Source: Agromyces mariniharenae (GTDB lineage: Bacteria; Actinomycetota; Actinomycetes; Actinomycetales; Microbacteriaceae). From it: 64,000 nucleotides of DNA. Shown here piece by piece: positions 30,099-42,903 of this stretch (position 1 is its first letter; every line of letters begins with the position of its first letter). The stretch is taken from contig NZ_VSSB01000002.1 of the NCBI RefSeq assembly GCF_008122505.1, forward strand, positions 558,001 to 622,000. The letters are read 5' to 3'. Below the pieces are notes generated by a model. The model was not told where the DNA came from. It did no database searches and saw only the letters and a list, made by a program, of their open reading frames with translations. A program made the position numbers and the translations under genes.

Positions 30099-31331
30099 AT
30101 GGTCTACCTCGACCACGCCGCGACCACCCCCATGCGGCCCGAGGCGATCGAGGCGCTCACGTCGGCGCTCGCCGTCGTCGGCAACCCCTCGTCGATCCAC
30201 AGCGCAGGCCAGCAGGCCAAGCGGCTCCTCGAGGAATCGCGCGAGCGCATCGCCGCGACGCTCGGCGCCGACGCCATCGAGGTGATCTTCACGGGCAACG
30301 GCACCGAGGCCGTCAACCTCGCGATCAAGGGGCTGTGGTGGAGCCGGCAGGCGTCGGCGCCGACCGGTCGTCCGCGGTCGCGCATCCTCGTCCCGGCGGG
30401 GGAGCACCACGCCACCCTCGACACGATCGAGTGGCTCGCGACGCACGAGGGCGCCGAGATCGACGAGGTGCCGCTCGACGGACTGGGTCGGCTGCGGCTC
30501 GACCTGCTCGAGGCCGAGCTCGCCCGCGACGCGGCATCCGTGGCGCTCGTGACCATGCTGTGGGCCAACAACGAGGTGGGCACGATCCAGCCCGTCGAGG
30601 AGGTCGCCCGGCTCACGGCTCGCGCGGGCGTGCCGCTGCACGTCGACGCGATCGCCGCGTACGGGCAGCTGCCGATCGACCTCCACGGGCTGCGACGGGC
30701 GACGGATGCCCCGCGCGGCGCCGGTCTCGTCGCCCTCAGCGTCTCGGCGCACAAGATCGGCGGCCCCGCCGGCATCGGCGCGCTCGTCCTCGACCGGTCG
30801 GCGGTCGTGGAGCCGCTCATCCACGGCGGGGGGCAGCAGCGCCGCCTGCGCTCGGGGACGCAGGACGTGGCCGCGGCGGCCGGCTTCGCCGCGGCGGCGA
30901 CGTGCGTGCACGGGCGGCTCGACGACGACGCGCGGCGGATGTCGGCGCTGCGCGACCGCCTTATCGCGGGCGCGCTCGCCGCGGTGCCCGAGGCGCGGCT
31001 CTCGGGCGATCCGGGCCCTGACGGGCGTCTGCCGGGGAACGTGCACCTCTCGTTCCCGGGCTGCGAGGGCGACTCGCTGCTGTTCCTGCTGGATGCCGCG
31101 GGCGTCGCGGTCTCGACGGGATCGGCATGCCAGGCGGGAGTGCCCGAGCCCTCGCACGTGCTCATGGCCATGGGCCGGTCGGAGTCCGACGCGCGCGGCG
31201 CGCTGCGGATCACCCTCGGCCACGATTCCACCGAGGCGGACGTCGACGCGTTCCTCGCGGCGTTGCCGGCCGCGTACGCGCAGGCGGCGAAGGCCGGCCT
31301 CGCCGGCCGGCTCACGTCGTTCGGTCGCTGA
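30099..31331 (+). CDS. Cysteine desulfurase (NifS/IscS family)
   Basis: Pyridoxal-phosphate enzyme that transfers sulfur from cysteine to acceptor proteins. 410 residues: [16 protein letters not shown] at the N-terminus, [22 protein letters not shown], the PLP Lys in [24 protein letters not shown] and the persulfide Cys in [17 protein letters not shown]. Strong ribosome site GGAGGAGG before the ATG. mnmA follows after 182 bases, so this enzyme probably feeds tRNA 2-thiolation, and possibly Fe-S assembly. Confidence 0.9.
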   Translation: MVYLDHAATTPMRPEAIEALTSALAVVGNPSSIHSAGQQAKRLLEESRERIAATLGADAIEVIFTGNGTEAVNLAIKGLWWSRQASAPTGRPRSRILVPAGEHHATLDTIEWLATHEGAEIDEVPLDGLGRLRLDLLEAELARDAASVALVTMLWANNEVGTIQPVEEVARLTARAGVPLHVDAIAAYGQLPIDLHGLRRATDAPRGAGLVALSVSAHKIGGPAGIGALVLDRSAVVEPLIHGGGQQRRLRSGTQDVAAAAGFAAAATCVHGRLDDDARRMSALRDRLIAGALAAVPEARLSGDPGPDGRLPGNVHLSFPGCEGDSLLFLLDAAGVAVSTGSACQAGVPEPSHVLMAMGRSESDARGALRITLGHDSTEADVDAFLAALPAAYAQAAKAGLAGRLTSFGR

Positions 31332-31340
31332 TCGGGCCCC

Positions 31341-31489
31341 GGGGCATCCGCTCAAGCACCCCTGTGACCCGCGTGCCGCCCGAATTCAGGAAGAACCGTG
31401 CAGCTCGCGGCGTGTCCGCCCGAGCACGACGGCGTGTCGCTCGAATCTTCCTGCATTCGGGAAGGAGACCTGCGCGGGGCATCCGTTCA
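31341..31489. repeat. Inverted repeat flanked by direct repeats
   Basis: A 16 bp inverted repeat (CCCGAATTCAGGAAGA at 31379-31394 and TCTTCCTGCATTCGGG at 31446-31461, one mismatch) encloses 51 bases with an inner GCTCG/CGAGC hairpin. It is flanked by direct repeats GGGGCATCCGCTCA (31341-31354) and GGGGCATCCGTTCA (31476-31489, one mismatch). It fills most of the space between the desulfurase and mnmA. It could be a terminator/attenuator or a small inserted palindromic element. Confidence 0.55.
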
Positions 31490-31501
31490 GGACCGGTTTC
31501 G

Positions 31502-31507
31502 TACACT
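31502..31507 (+). promoter_or_regulatory. -10 box of mnmA
   Basis: TACACT 6 bases before the mnmA ATG at 31514; leaderless arrangement, so mnmA need not depend on the desulfurase promoter. Confidence 0.55.
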
Positions 31508-31513
31508 GGAACG

Positions 31514-32620
31514 ATGCGAGTCCTTGCAGCGATGAGCGGCGGCGTCGACAGCGCCGTGGCCGCAGCGCGCGCGGTGGAGGCGGGCCACGACGTGGTCGGC
31601 GTGCACCTCGCGCTCAGTCGCATGCCCGGAACGCTGCGCACCGGCAGCCGCGGCTGCTGCACGATCGAGGACTCGATGGACGCGCAGCGCGCGGCGAACG
31701 TCCTCGGCATCCCCTATTACGTGTGGGACTTCTCGGAGCGGTTCAAGGCCGACGTCGTCGACGACTTCATCGCCGAGTACTCGGCGGGCCGCACGCCCAA
31801 CCCGTGCATGCGGTGCAACGAGCGCATCAAGTTCGCCGCCCTCCTCGAGAAGGCGCTGGCGCTCGGCTTCGACGCGGTCTGCACGGGCCACTACGCGACG
31901 ATCGTGACGGATGCCGCGGGCAACCGCGAGCTCCACCGCGCGAGCGCCTGGGCGAAGGACCAGTCCTACGTCCTCGGCGTGCTCACGGCCGAGCAGCTCG
32001 CGCACGCGTACTTCCCGCTCGGCGACACCCCCTCGAAGCAGCTCGTGCGCGAGGAGGCGGGGCGCCGCGGCCTGAGCGTGGCGCAGAAGCCCGACTCGCA
32101 CGACATCTGCTTCATCCCCGACGGCGACACGAAGGGCTGGCTCGCCGAGCACGTCGGCGAGGCGCCGGGCGACATCGTCGATCGGTCCGGAGCCGTCGTC
32201 GGCGCGCACGAGGGCGCGCACGCCTACACGGTCGGCCAGCGCCGCGGCCTCCGCCTCGGCACGCCGGCGCCCGACGGCAGGCCTCGATTCGTGCTCGAGG
32301 TCCGTCCGAAGGAGAACACGGTCGTCGTCGGTCCCAAGGCGGCGCTCGCGACGGCGGAGATCGCCGGTTCGCGCTTCACGTGGGCCGGGATGCCGCCGGT
32401 CGATCCTGCGACGCCGTTCGCGTGCGAGGTGCAGATCCGCGCGCACGCCGATCCCGTGCCCGCGACGGCGGTCGTCGCCGACGGCGAGCTCGTGATCACG
32501 CCCGGGCAGCCGCTCGACGGCGTCGCACCCGGCCAGACCGCGGTCGTCTACGTCGGCACTCGCGTGCTCGGGCAGTGCACCATCGACCGCACGGTGAGCG
32601 CCATCCCCGTCGACGCCTGA
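31514..32620 (+). CDS. mnmA: tRNA-specific 2-thiouridylase
   Basis: Thiolates U34 of tRNAs for Lys, Glu and Gln. 368 residues: PP-loop [14 protein letters not shown] at the start, catalytic Cys in [12 protein letters not shown] and second Cys in [11 protein letters not shown], plus the DQSYVLGVL and GQRRGLRLG blocks. The start at 31514 is fixed by the PP-loop position and the -10 six bases upstream; a longer open frame begins in the desulfurase gene. Confidence 0.95.
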   Translation: MRVLAAMSGGVDSAVAAARAVEAGHDVVGVHLALSRMPGTLRTGSRGCCTIEDSMDAQRAANVLGIPYYVWDFSERFKADVVDDFIAEYSAGRTPNPCMRCNERIKFAALLEKALALGFDAVCTGHYATIVTDAAGNRELHRASAWAKDQSYVLGVLTAEQLAHAYFPLGDTPSKQLVREEAGRRGLSVAQKPDSHDICFIPDGDTKGWLAEHVGEAPGDIVDRSGAVVGAHEGAHAYTVGQRRGLRLGTPAPDGRPRFVLEVRPKENTVVVGPKAALATAEIAGSRFTWAGMPPVDPATPFACEVQIRAHADPVPATAVVADGELVITPGQPLDGVAPGQTAVVYVGTRVLGQCTIDRTVSAIPVDA

Positions 32621-32719
32621 CGAACGGCGTCCCTGCACCGTCATCGGTGCGATCGCGCGCGCACATGGAGTACCGTTCGCGGGCCTGTCAAGGCCTGTGC
32701 GGACGGGCGTCCCGCCGCG

Positions 32720-32725
32720 TAGATT
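32720..32725 (+). promoter_or_regulatory. -10 box shared in sequence with the next paralogue
   Basis: TAGATT within CGCGTAGATTCACG; the same 14-base context occurs before the downstream paralogue (33855-33868), so the promoter was duplicated together with the gene. Confidence 0.55.
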
Positions 32726-32775
32726 CACGGCTGCGCCGACCCGATGGCGCGACCCCGATGACGAGAGGATCCACC

Positions 32776-33774
32776 GTGAGCACCCCACGAGAGCCCGCTG
32801 ATCGACCCTCGGAACGAACGAACGCCGCCTCAGGCGACACCATCGCGATGCCCGCGGCTGAGCGGAGGGACGCCGCGTACACGGGCGTCGACCGCGACGG
32901 CGACGGCGTCGACGACCGCCGCGAGGTCGGCGTCGACCGCGACCGCGACGGCGACGGGATCGACGACCGGCGCGAGGTCGCCGTCGACCGAGACCATGAC
33001 GGCATCGACGACCGCCGCGAGGCCGGCATCGATCGCGACGGCGACGGCATCGACGACCGCCGCGAGGCCGGCATCGATCGCGACGGCGACGGCATCGACG
33101 ACCGCCGCGAGGCCGGCATCGATCGCGACGGCGACGGCATCGACGACCGGCGCGAGGCCGCCGCAGGCCAGGACGACGTGCACGCCCGGCCGCACGCCGC
33201 GGATCTCGCCGCCGAGCGGCACCAGGTCGCCGCCCGCGAGCGCGAGGCGTTCGGCGGCGTGAAGATCGGCGCGTCCTTCTTCGGCTGGCTCACCGCCTTC
33301 GGCATGGCGACGCTGCTCACCGCGCTCCTCGCCGCGACCGGCGCAGCACTGGGCCTGGGCGTGGAGGACGTGGACGCTGCCGCGGACCAGGTCGGCCTCG
33401 ACGCCGGCACCATCGGCTGGATCGGCGCGATCGCGCTCCTGCTCATCCTGTTCCTGGCGTACTACTGCGGCGGCTACGTGGCCGGTCGCATGGCCCGGTT
33501 CAACGGCGTGGCGCAGGGCCTCGCGGTCTGGGTCTGGGCGCTCGTCATCGCGATCGTCGTCGCCCTGCTCGGCGTGGTGATCGGCAGCCGGTTCGACGTC
33601 TTCGCCGACCTCAACTTCTTCCCGCGCCTGCCGCTGAGCGAGGGCGACCTCACGGTGGCCGGCATCATCACCGCGATCGTGGTCGCCATCGCGAGCCTGG
33701 GGGGCGCGATCCTCGGCGGCAAGGCGGGCACGCACTACCACCGCAAGGTCGACCGGGCCGGCTTCGGCGGCTGA
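32776..33774 (+). CDS. Membrane protein with DxDxDG repeat array
   Basis: A 332-residue protein of unknown function. Residues about 37-128 form six tandem units of the type GIDRDGDGIDDRREA, like thrombospondin-type-3 or EF-hand calcium loops. After a helical linker come the hydrophobic segments [45 protein letters not shown], a third around AVWVWALVIAIVVALLGVVIG and a fourth near [24 protein letters not shown] start at 32776 with GAGAGGA upstream. The membrane part is clearly paralogous to the next gene, which lacks the repeats. Confidence 0.75.
   Translation: MSTPREPADRPSERTNAASGDTIAMPAAERRDAAYTGVDRDGDGVDDRREVGVDRDRDGDGIDDRREVAVDRDHDGIDDRREAGIDRDGDGIDDRREAGIDRDGDGIDDRREAGIDRDGDGIDDRREAAAGQDDVHARPHAADLAAERHQVAAREREAFGGVKIGASFFGWLTAFGMATLLTALLAATGAALGLGVEDVDAAADQVGLDAGTIGWIGAIALLLILFLAYYCGGYVAGRMARFNGVAQGLAVWVWALVIAIVVALLGVVIGSRFDVFADLNFFPRLPLSEGDLTVAGIITAIVVAIASLGGAILGGKAGTHYHRKVDRAGFGG
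32884..33159 (+). repeat. Six-unit 45 bp tandem repeat inside the membrane protein gene
   Basis: Units of 45, 51, 45, 45, 45 and 45 bp. Units 4 to 6 (33025-33069, 33070-33114, 33115-33159) are almost identical in DNA, differing at one codon position, while units 1 to 3 have diverged. This indicates recent expansion by slippage or recombination, keeping frame. Confidence 0.9.
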
Positions 33775-33782
33775 TCGGCGGG

Positions 33783-33814
33783 CGGATGCCGCGTGGCCGA
33801 CCACGCGGCATCCG
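33783..33814. terminator. Hairpin terminator built from the iterated GGATGCCGC motif
   Basis: Perfect 14 bp stem CGGATGCCGCGTGG / CCACGCGGCATCCG with loop CCGA, nine bases after the stop of the repeat protein gene. No U tract. It separates the two paralogues. Confidence 0.75.
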
Positions 33815-33825
33815 TCATGCCCGGG

Positions 33826-37029
<3,204 letters not shown>

Positions 37030-37053
37030 GCGGCGCCGAGCGGAGGGGGAAGC

Positions 37054-38859
37054 GTGGGGGACGACGTCGAGCGGAAGCCGAGCGGGCCCGACGCGCCCGA
37101 CGGCGGCGGAGATGCGAGCACGGATGCCGCGCCCGACACGACGCGCGCCACCTCGCGTCGCGACTTCCTGAAGATCGGCGGGGCCGCGGCGGCCGGTGCC
37201 GTCGTGGGCGGGGGCATCGGCGCGGCCGTCGGAGCCGCGATCGGGCACCAGATGGGCTTCGACGAGGGCGTCGACGACTTCGTGCCGCTCACCGCGCGCC
37301 AGCAGGCCGGCTTCGACCACCTCGTCGTGCTCATGGGCGAGAACCGCTCGTTCGACAACCTGCTCGGCTATTTGTACTCCGAGTCCGACCTGCCCGACGG
37401 CGAGACGTTCGAGGGACTCGCGTTCGGCGACTACGCCAACACGGCGCCCGACGGCACGGTCGTGGCGGCGCACGTCTACCAGGGCCCGACCGACGAGATC
37501 ATGGGCCGCCCGAACCCCGACCCGGGCGAGGAGTTCCCGCACGTCAACACGCAGCTGTTCGACACCGTCGACCCGGCGACGAACGCCGAGCTCTTCGTCG
37601 AGTCGATGCAGGCGCCGTACAACGCGCCAGGGCGCGGGGCCACTGCCGACATGTCGGGGTTCGTGCGCGACTACTGGATCAACTACATGCGGCTGAGGAA
37701 GGGCACGGCGCCCACGATCGACGAGGCGAGCCAGATCATGGGCTCGTTCTCGCCGCCGATGCTGCCGGTGCTGTCGACCCTCGCGAAGAACTTCGCCGTC
37801 TTCGACAACTGGTACTGCGCCGTGCCCTCGCAGACGTTCTGCAACCGCTCGTTCTTCCACGCCTCGACGTCGCACGGCTTCGTCACGAACAAGGCGGGCG
37901 GCGGGTACGACAAGTGGCTCGACGCCCCCGAGGCGCCCACGATCTTCAATCGCCTCGAGGAGGCCGGCATCTCGTGGCGCATCTACTTCGACGAGCTCCA
38001 GCTCGTCTCGTTCACCGGCGTCCTCCACGCGCCCGTCCTCGAGCCGTACTGGCGCACCGAGCGGTTCGCGACCATGAGCCAGTTCTACGAGGACGTGAAG
38101 CTGGGGCGCCTGCCGGCCTACGCCTTCATCGAGCCGCGCATGACCTACAACCACAACGACTTCCACCCGCCGTTCGGCCGACTCCGCGAGAGCGACGTCG
38201 ACGGCGTCGAGGTGATCGACTCCGCCGTGTCCGACGTGCGCGCGGGCGAGGCGCTCGTGCACGAGATCTACGAGGCGATCAAGCGCAGCGCCTCGCCCGA
38301 CGGCTCGAACGCGCTCAACACGATGTTCCTCATCACGTTCGACGAGCACGGCGGCACGTACGACCACGTCCCGCCGCCGTCGGCGACGCCCCCGCACGAG
38401 GAGTCCGAGGGCGAGATGGGCTTCCGCTTCGACCGGCTCGGATGCCGCGTGCCCGCGATCGCCGTCTCGGCCTACACGCGCGCCGGCACCGTCATCCACG
38501 ACGAGATGCACCACGCCGCCGTCATCGCGACCCTCTCGCGGCTGCACGGACTGAAGCCGCTCACGCGACGCGACGTCGGAGCGAACAACCTCTTCAACGC
38601 GGTCAACCTCCGCGAGCCGCGGGCGCCGATCACGTGGCCGTCGACGTCGCCGCAGTACATCCCGCCGAATCCGCAGTCCGAGGCACCGCATCCGGCGCAC
38701 CAGCACAAGGACAAGCCGCTCAGCCCGCCCGCGCGGGGCCTGCTCGGCCTGCTCCTCGCGAAGTACGGCGCGCCCGACGCCGAGGAGCCGTCCACCTACG
38801 CCGACGCCTACGAGCTCCTGCACCGCTACGGCGAGGGGCTCTTCGGCAAGCCGCGCTGA
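37054..38859 (+). CDS. Tat-exported phosphoesterase (phospholipase C / AcpA family)
   Basis: A 601-residue secreted enzyme. The Tat signal is clear: SRRDFLKIGGAAAAGAVVGGG at residues 35-55. The phosphoesterase core has FDHLVVLMGENRSFDNLLGY (metal-binding Glu-Asn), FIEPRMTYNHNDFHPP and FLITFDEHGGTYDHVPPP. This matches the acid phosphatase/phospholipase C superfamily; the substrate is undecided. GTG start at 37054 with GGAGGGGG upstream, 24 bases after ligA. Confidence 0.85.
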   Translation: MGDDVERKPSGPDAPDGGGDASTDAAPDTTRATSRRDFLKIGGAAAAGAVVGGGIGAAVGAAIGHQMGFDEGVDDFVPLTARQQAGFDHLVVLMGENRSFDNLLGYLYSESDLPDGETFEGLAFGDYANTAPDGTVVAAHVYQGPTDEIMGRPNPDPGEEFPHVNTQLFDTVDPATNAELFVESMQAPYNAPGRGATADMSGFVRDYWINYMRLRKGTAPTIDEASQIMGSFSPPMLPVLSTLAKNFAVFDNWYCAVPSQTFCNRSFFHASTSHGFVTNKAGGGYDKWLDAPEAPTIFNRLEEAGISWRIYFDELQLVSFTGVLHAPVLEPYWRTERFATMSQFYEDVKLGRLPAYAFIEPRMTYNHNDFHPPFGRLRESDVDGVEVIDSAVSDVRAGEALVHEIYEAIKRSASPDGSNALNTMFLITFDEHGGTYDHVPPPSATPPHEESEGEMGFRFDRLGCRVPAIAVSAYTRAGTVIHDEMHHAAVIATLSRLHGLKPLTRRDVGANNLFNAVNLREPRAPITWPSTSPQYIPPNPQSEAPHPAHQHKDKPLSPPARGLLGLLLAKYGAPDAEEPSTYADAYELLHRYGEGLFGKPR

Positions 38860-38923
38860 CGCGGCATCCGACGACGGTCGCAGCCCGCGCACGGGTCGCG
38901 GCCCGTGGAGGGGAGACAACGAG

Positions 38924-39430
38924 ATGGCGATCCGATTCGAGCACCTGCGGTTCGAGAACACCCGATTCGATCCCGACCTCACCGAGTTCCACGACCTCGC
39001 GAAGCAGATGGCCGCGAAGTTCGGCTACACGGCCGAGCTCTCCATCGACGCCCGGTTGGCGGAACTCCTGCGCCTCCGCGTGGCTCAGCTGGATCCCTGC
39101 TCGTACTGCCTCGTCCTGCACACCGCCGCTGCGGAACGGATCGGCATCGACGCCGAGACGATCGCCCACGTGGCCGGCTGGCGCGAGAGCGCCGTGTTCA
39201 CCGACGCCGAGAAGGCCGCGCTCGCGTACTGCGAGGGGCTCACGACCTACGACCTCGTCGCGTTCCCGGGGCTCCACGAGCGGTTGCTCGCCCATTTCGA
39301 CGAAGCGGCGATCGCCGAGATCGCGGCCGTGATCATCAACATGACGGTCTGGACGCGGCTGAAGCTCGCACAGGGAGCGACACCCGTGCCCGTCGTCGGC
39401 GGAGAGAGCGGCACCGATAGACTCGGGTGA
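38924..39430 (+). CDS. AhpD-like carboxymuconolactone decarboxylase family protein
   Basis: A 168-residue helical protein with the AhpD redox motif in [12 protein letters not shown] (CxxC plus nearby His), and [12 protein letters not shown] and [17 protein letters not shown] helices. Likely a peroxidase-type or gamma-carboxymuconolactone-decarboxylase-fold enzyme of the cytoplasm. Ribosome site GGAGGGGAG before the ATG. Its last codons contain the gatC promoter. Confidence 0.8.
   Translation: MAIRFEHLRFENTRFDPDLTEFHDLAKQMAAKFGYTAELSIDARLAELLRLRVAQLDPCSYCLVLHTAAAERIGIDAETIAHVAGWRESAVFTDAEKAALAYCEGLTTYDLVAFPGLHERLLAHFDEAAIAEIAAVIINMTVWTRLKLAQGATPVPVVGGESGTDRLG
39418..39423 (+). promoter_or_regulatory. 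-10 box of gatCAB
   Basis: TAGACT inside the end of the AhpD-like gene, about 33 bases before the gatC ATG. Confidence 0.45.
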
Positions 39431-39456
39431 TCCCCATCCCGACACGACGGAGCAGC

Positions 39457-39759
39457 ATGTCCGAAATCAGTGCGGAGCAGGTCGCCCACCTCGCGAACCT
39501 CGCACGCATCGCGCTCACCGAGGAAGAGATCGAGCACCTCACGGCGGAGCTCGGCCAGATCATGCAGGCGGTCGAGAAGGTGAGCGAGGTGGCCACGCCC
39601 GACGTGCCGCAGACGAGCCACCCGATCCCGATGCAGAACGTCTTCCGCGACGACGTCGTGGGCGACACGGTGCTGACCGTCGAGCAGGCGCTCTCGGGTG
39701 CGCCCGAGGCGGCCGACTCGCGCTTCGTGGTGTCGGCGATCCTGGGGGAGGAGCAGTGA
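39457..39759 (+). CDS. gatC: Glu-/Asp-tRNA(Gln/Asn) amidotransferase subunit C
   Basis: Small 100-residue subunit that stabilises GatA in the transamidation complex. Shows the GatC pattern [24 protein letters not shown] and the C-terminal [10 protein letters not shown]. First gene of gatCAB; the stop overlaps gatA (GTGA). Confidence 0.95.
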   Translation: MSEISAEQVAHLANLARIALTEEEIEHLTAELGQIMQAVEKVSEVATPDVPQTSHPIPMQNVFRDDVVGDTVLTVEQALSGAPEAADSRFVVSAILGEEQ

Positions 39760-41288
39760 GCGACCTCATCCGGCTGACCGCGGCCGAGCTCGGCGCGCGC
39801 CTCGCCGCCGGCGACGTGTCGTCCGTCGAGGCGACGCAGGCCCACCTCGACCGCATCGGCGCCGTCGACGGCGCCGTGCACGCGTTCCTCCACGTCGACA
39901 CGCAGCGCGCGCTCGCGACCGCGGCCGACATCGACCGCCGTCGGGCAGCGGGCGAGCCGCTCGGCGAGCTCGCGGGCGTGCCGATCGCGGTGAAGGACGT
40001 GCTCGTCACCGAGGGCATGCCCTCGACCGCGGGCTCCCGCATCCTCGAAGGATGGGTGCCGCCGTACGATGCCACGCCGGTGCGCAAGGTGCGCGAGGCC
40101 GGGCTCGTGCCGCTCGGCAAGACGAACATGGACGAGTTCGCGATGGGCTCGTCGACCGAGCACTCCGCCTACGGCCCGACCCACAACCCGTGGGACCTCG
40201 AGCGCATCCCCGGCGGCTCCGGCGGCGGATCGGCCGCCGCCGTGGCGAGCTTCGAGGCGCCGCTCGCGCTCGGCAGCGACACGGGCGGCTCCATCCGCCA
40301 GCCCGCGCACGTGACCGGCACGGTCGGCGTGAAGCCGACGTACGGGGCAGTGAGCCGCTACGGCTCGATCGCCCTCGCGTCCTCGCTCGACCAGATCGGC
40401 CCGGTGACCCGCACGGTGCTCGATGCCGCGCTCCTGCACGACGTGATCGCGGGCCACGACCCGCACGACTCGACGTCCATCCCCACCGAGTGGCCGTCGA
40501 TGGCCGAGGCGGTGCGGCGAGCGGATGTCTCGGGCCTTCGCATCGGCGTCGTGAAGGAGCTCGACTCCGACGGGTTCCAGGCCGGCGTGCGCCAGCGCTT
40601 CCACGAGGCGCTCACCCTGCTCGAGCGCAACGGCGCCGAGATCGTCGAGGTCAGCGCCCCGAACTTCGAGTACTCGATCGCCGCGTACTACCTGATCCTC
40701 CCGGCCGAGGCCTCCTCGAACCTCGCCAAGTTCGACTCCGTGCGATTCGGCCTGCGCGTCACGCCGAGCGGCGGCGGCACCGTCGAGCAGGTCATGGCCG
40801 CCACGCGCGAGGCGGGCTTCGGCCCCGAGGTCAAGCGCCGCATCATCCTCGGCACCTACGCCCTCTCGGCCGGCTACTACGACGCCTACTACGGCAGCGC
40901 CCAGAAGGTGCGCACGCTCGTGCAGCGCGACTTCGACGCGGCCTTCGCGAACGTCGACGTGCTCGCGACGCCCACGGCTCCGACCACGGCGTTCAAGCTC
41001 GGCGAGAAGCTCGACGACCCCCTCGCGATGTACCTCAACGACGTCGCGACCATCCCCGCCAACCTCGCCGGCGTCCCGGGCATCTCGATCCCCTCGGGCA
41101 TCGCGCCCGAGGACGGCCTGCCCGTCGGCATCCAGTTCCTCGCGCCCGCACGCGAGGACGCGCGGCTCTACAACGTCGGCGGCGCGCTCGAGCAGCTCCT
41201 GCTCGCCGAATGGGGTGCCCCGATCCTCGACGGCGCACCCGACCTGTCCACCCATGAGATGCTCGCGAGCGAGGAGGGTGCCGTCTGA
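39756..41288 (+). CDS. gatA: Glu-/Asp-tRNA(Gln/Asn) amidotransferase subunit A
   Basis: Amidase subunit that liberates ammonia from glutamine for conversion of Glu-tRNA(Gln) or Asp-tRNA(Asn). 510 residues of the amidase-signature family: catalytic Lys in [14 protein letters not shown], Gly/Ser-rich [14 protein letters not shown] and the catalytic Ser pair in [11 protein letters not shown]. Its stop overlaps the gatB start (TGATG). Confidence 0.96.
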   Translation: MSDLIRLTAAELGARLAAGDVSSVEATQAHLDRIGAVDGAVHAFLHVDTQRALATAADIDRRRAAGEPLGELAGVPIAVKDVLVTEGMPSTAGSRILEGWVPPYDATPVRKVREAGLVPLGKTNMDEFAMGSSTEHSAYGPTHNPWDLERIPGGSGGGSAAAVASFEAPLALGSDTGGSIRQPAHVTGTVGVKPTYGAVSRYGSIALASSLDQIGPVTRTVLDAALLHDVIAGHDPHDSTSIPTEWPSMAEAVRRADVSGLRIGVVKELDSDGFQAGVRQRFHEALTLLERNGAEIVEVSAPNFEYSIAAYYLILPAEASSNLAKFDSVRFGLRVTPSGGGTVEQVMAATREAGFGPEVKRRIILGTYALSAGYYDAYYGSAQKVRTLVQRDFDAAFANVDVLATPTAPTTAFKLGEKLDDPLAMYLNDVATIPANLAGVPGISIPSGIAPEDGLPVGIQFLAPAREDARLYNVGGALEQLLLAEWGAPILDGAPDLSTHEMLASEEGAV

Positions 41289-42811
41289 TGGCCCGCGCCG
41301 ACCTGATGGACTACGACAAGGCCCTCGAGCTCTTCGAGCCGGTGATCGGCCTCGAGGTGCACGTCGAGCTGAACACCACGACGAAGATGTTCTCGCCGGC
41401 GCCGAACCCGGCGAACTCGGCGTTCCACGGTGCCGAGCCGAACACGCTCGTCGCGCCGGTCGACCTCGGCCTCCCGGGCTCGCTGCCCGTCGTGAACGGC
41501 GAGGCCGTGCGCTCCTCGATCTCGCTGGGCCTCGCGCTGGGCTGCTCCATCGCGGAGTCGAGCCGGTTCGCGCGCAAGAACTACTTCTACCCCGATCTCG
41601 CGAAGAACTACCAGATCTCGCAGTACGACGAGCCCATCGCCTACGAGGGCAGCGTCGAGGTCGAGCTCGAGGACGGCCGGGTCTTCCAGATCCCGATCGA
41701 GCGCGCCCACATGGAGGAGGACGCGGGCAAGCTCACGCACGTGGGCGGCGCCACCGGCCGCATCCACGGCGCCGAGTACTCGCTCGTCGACTACAACCGC
41801 GCGGGCGTGCCGCTCGTCGAGATCGTGACGAAGCCGATCTTCGGCGCCGAGGCCGACGCGCCCCAGCTCGCGAAGGCGTACGTCGCCACCATCCGCGACA
41901 TCGCCATCGCGCTCGGCATCTCCGACGCGCGCATGGAGCGGGGCAACCTGCGCTGCGACGCCAACGTGTCGCTGCGTCCGCGCGGCGCCGAGCAGCTCGG
42001 CATCCGCACCGAGACGAAGAACGTGAACTCGTTCCGCTCCATCGAGCGCGCCGTGCGCTACGAGATCCAGCGGCAGGCGGCGATCCTCGCCAAGGGCGGC
42101 AGCATCACGCAGGAGACCCGGCACTGGCACGAGGACTCGGGCACCACGAGCCCCGGTCGCCCGAAGTCCGACGCCGACGACTACCGCTACTTCCCCGAGC
42201 CCGACCTGCTCCCGGTCGTGCCGTCGCGGGAGCTCGTCGAGGAGCTGCGGGCCGCCCTGCCCGAGGCTCCGGCGGCGCGCCGTCGTCGCCTGAAGGCCGA
42301 GTGGGGCTTCACCGACCTCGAGTTCCAGGACGTCGTGAACGGCGGCCTGCTCGTCGAGGTCGCCGAGACCGTCGCCGCCGGTGCCACGCCCGCCGCCGCC
42401 CGCAAGTGGTGGACCGGCGAGCTCACCCGCCTCGCGAACGCCCAGGACACGGATGCCGCGTCGCTCGCGACGCCCGCGCAGGTCGCCGAGCTCGCCGCCC
42501 TCGTCGACGCCGGCACCCTCACCGACCGGCTCGCCCGGCAGGTGCTCGAGGGCGTCGCCGCGGGCGAGGGCTCGCCGCAGGAGATCGTCGACGCGCGCGG
42601 CCTCGCGGTCGTGTCCGACGACGGTGCGCTCGTCGCCGCCATCGACGAGGCCCTCGCCTCGCAGCCCGACGTGCTCGCGAAGATCCGCGACGGCAAGGTG
42701 CAGGCGGCCGGCGCGGTCATCGGCGCGGTCATGAAGGCCATGCACGGCAAGGCGGATGCCGCGCGCGTGCGCGAGCTCGTGCTCGAGCGCGCCTCGGCGA
42801 CCGACGCGTAG
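41288..42811 (+). CDS. gatB: Glu-/Asp-tRNA(Gln/Asn) amidotransferase subunit B
   Basis: tRNA-binding kinase-like subunit that activates the misacylated tRNA. 507 residues: [51 protein letters not shown] and a C-terminal YqeY-like tail (KGKV-type [21 protein letters not shown]). Last gene of gatCAB, followed by a convergent terminator. Confidence 0.96.
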   Translation: MARADLMDYDKALELFEPVIGLEVHVELNTTTKMFSPAPNPANSAFHGAEPNTLVAPVDLGLPGSLPVVNGEAVRSSISLGLALGCSIAESSRFARKNYFYPDLAKNYQISQYDEPIAYEGSVEVELEDGRVFQIPIERAHMEEDAGKLTHVGGATGRIHGAEYSLVDYNRAGVPLVEIVTKPIFGAEADAPQLAKAYVATIRDIAIALGISDARMERGNLRCDANVSLRPRGAEQLGIRTETKNVNSFRSIERAVRYEIQRQAAILAKGGSITQETRHWHEDSGTTSPGRPKSDADDYRYFPEPDLLPVVPSRELVEELRAALPEAPAARRRRLKAEWGFTDLEFQDVVNGGLLVEVAETVAAGATPAAARKWWTGELTRLANAQDTDAASLATPAQVAELAALVDAGTLTDRLARQVLEGVAAGEGSPQEIVDARGLAVVSDDGALVAAIDEALASQPDVLAKIRDGKVQAAGAVIGAVMKAMHGKADAARVRELVLERASATDA

Positions 42812-42826
42812 CATCCGGCGAACACC

Positions 42827-42862
42827 GGGCCGCGCGCCTTGGTGCGAGCATGCGCGCGGCCC
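42827..42862. terminator. Bidirectional terminator between gatB and the acyltransferase
   Basis: Perfect 11 bp stem GGGCCGCGCGC / GCGCGCGGCCC with a 14-base loop between two convergent genes. Confidence 0.7.
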
Positions 42863-42903
42863 GCACCACGCCTGGGCGCGAGCGTGCCCTCGGCGTGCCG
42901 AGC

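Noticed and set aside
32884..33159. Possible CRISPR array
   Set aside because: The 45 bp units are contiguous, in frame within a gene and without unique spacers; they encode DxDxDG repeats.
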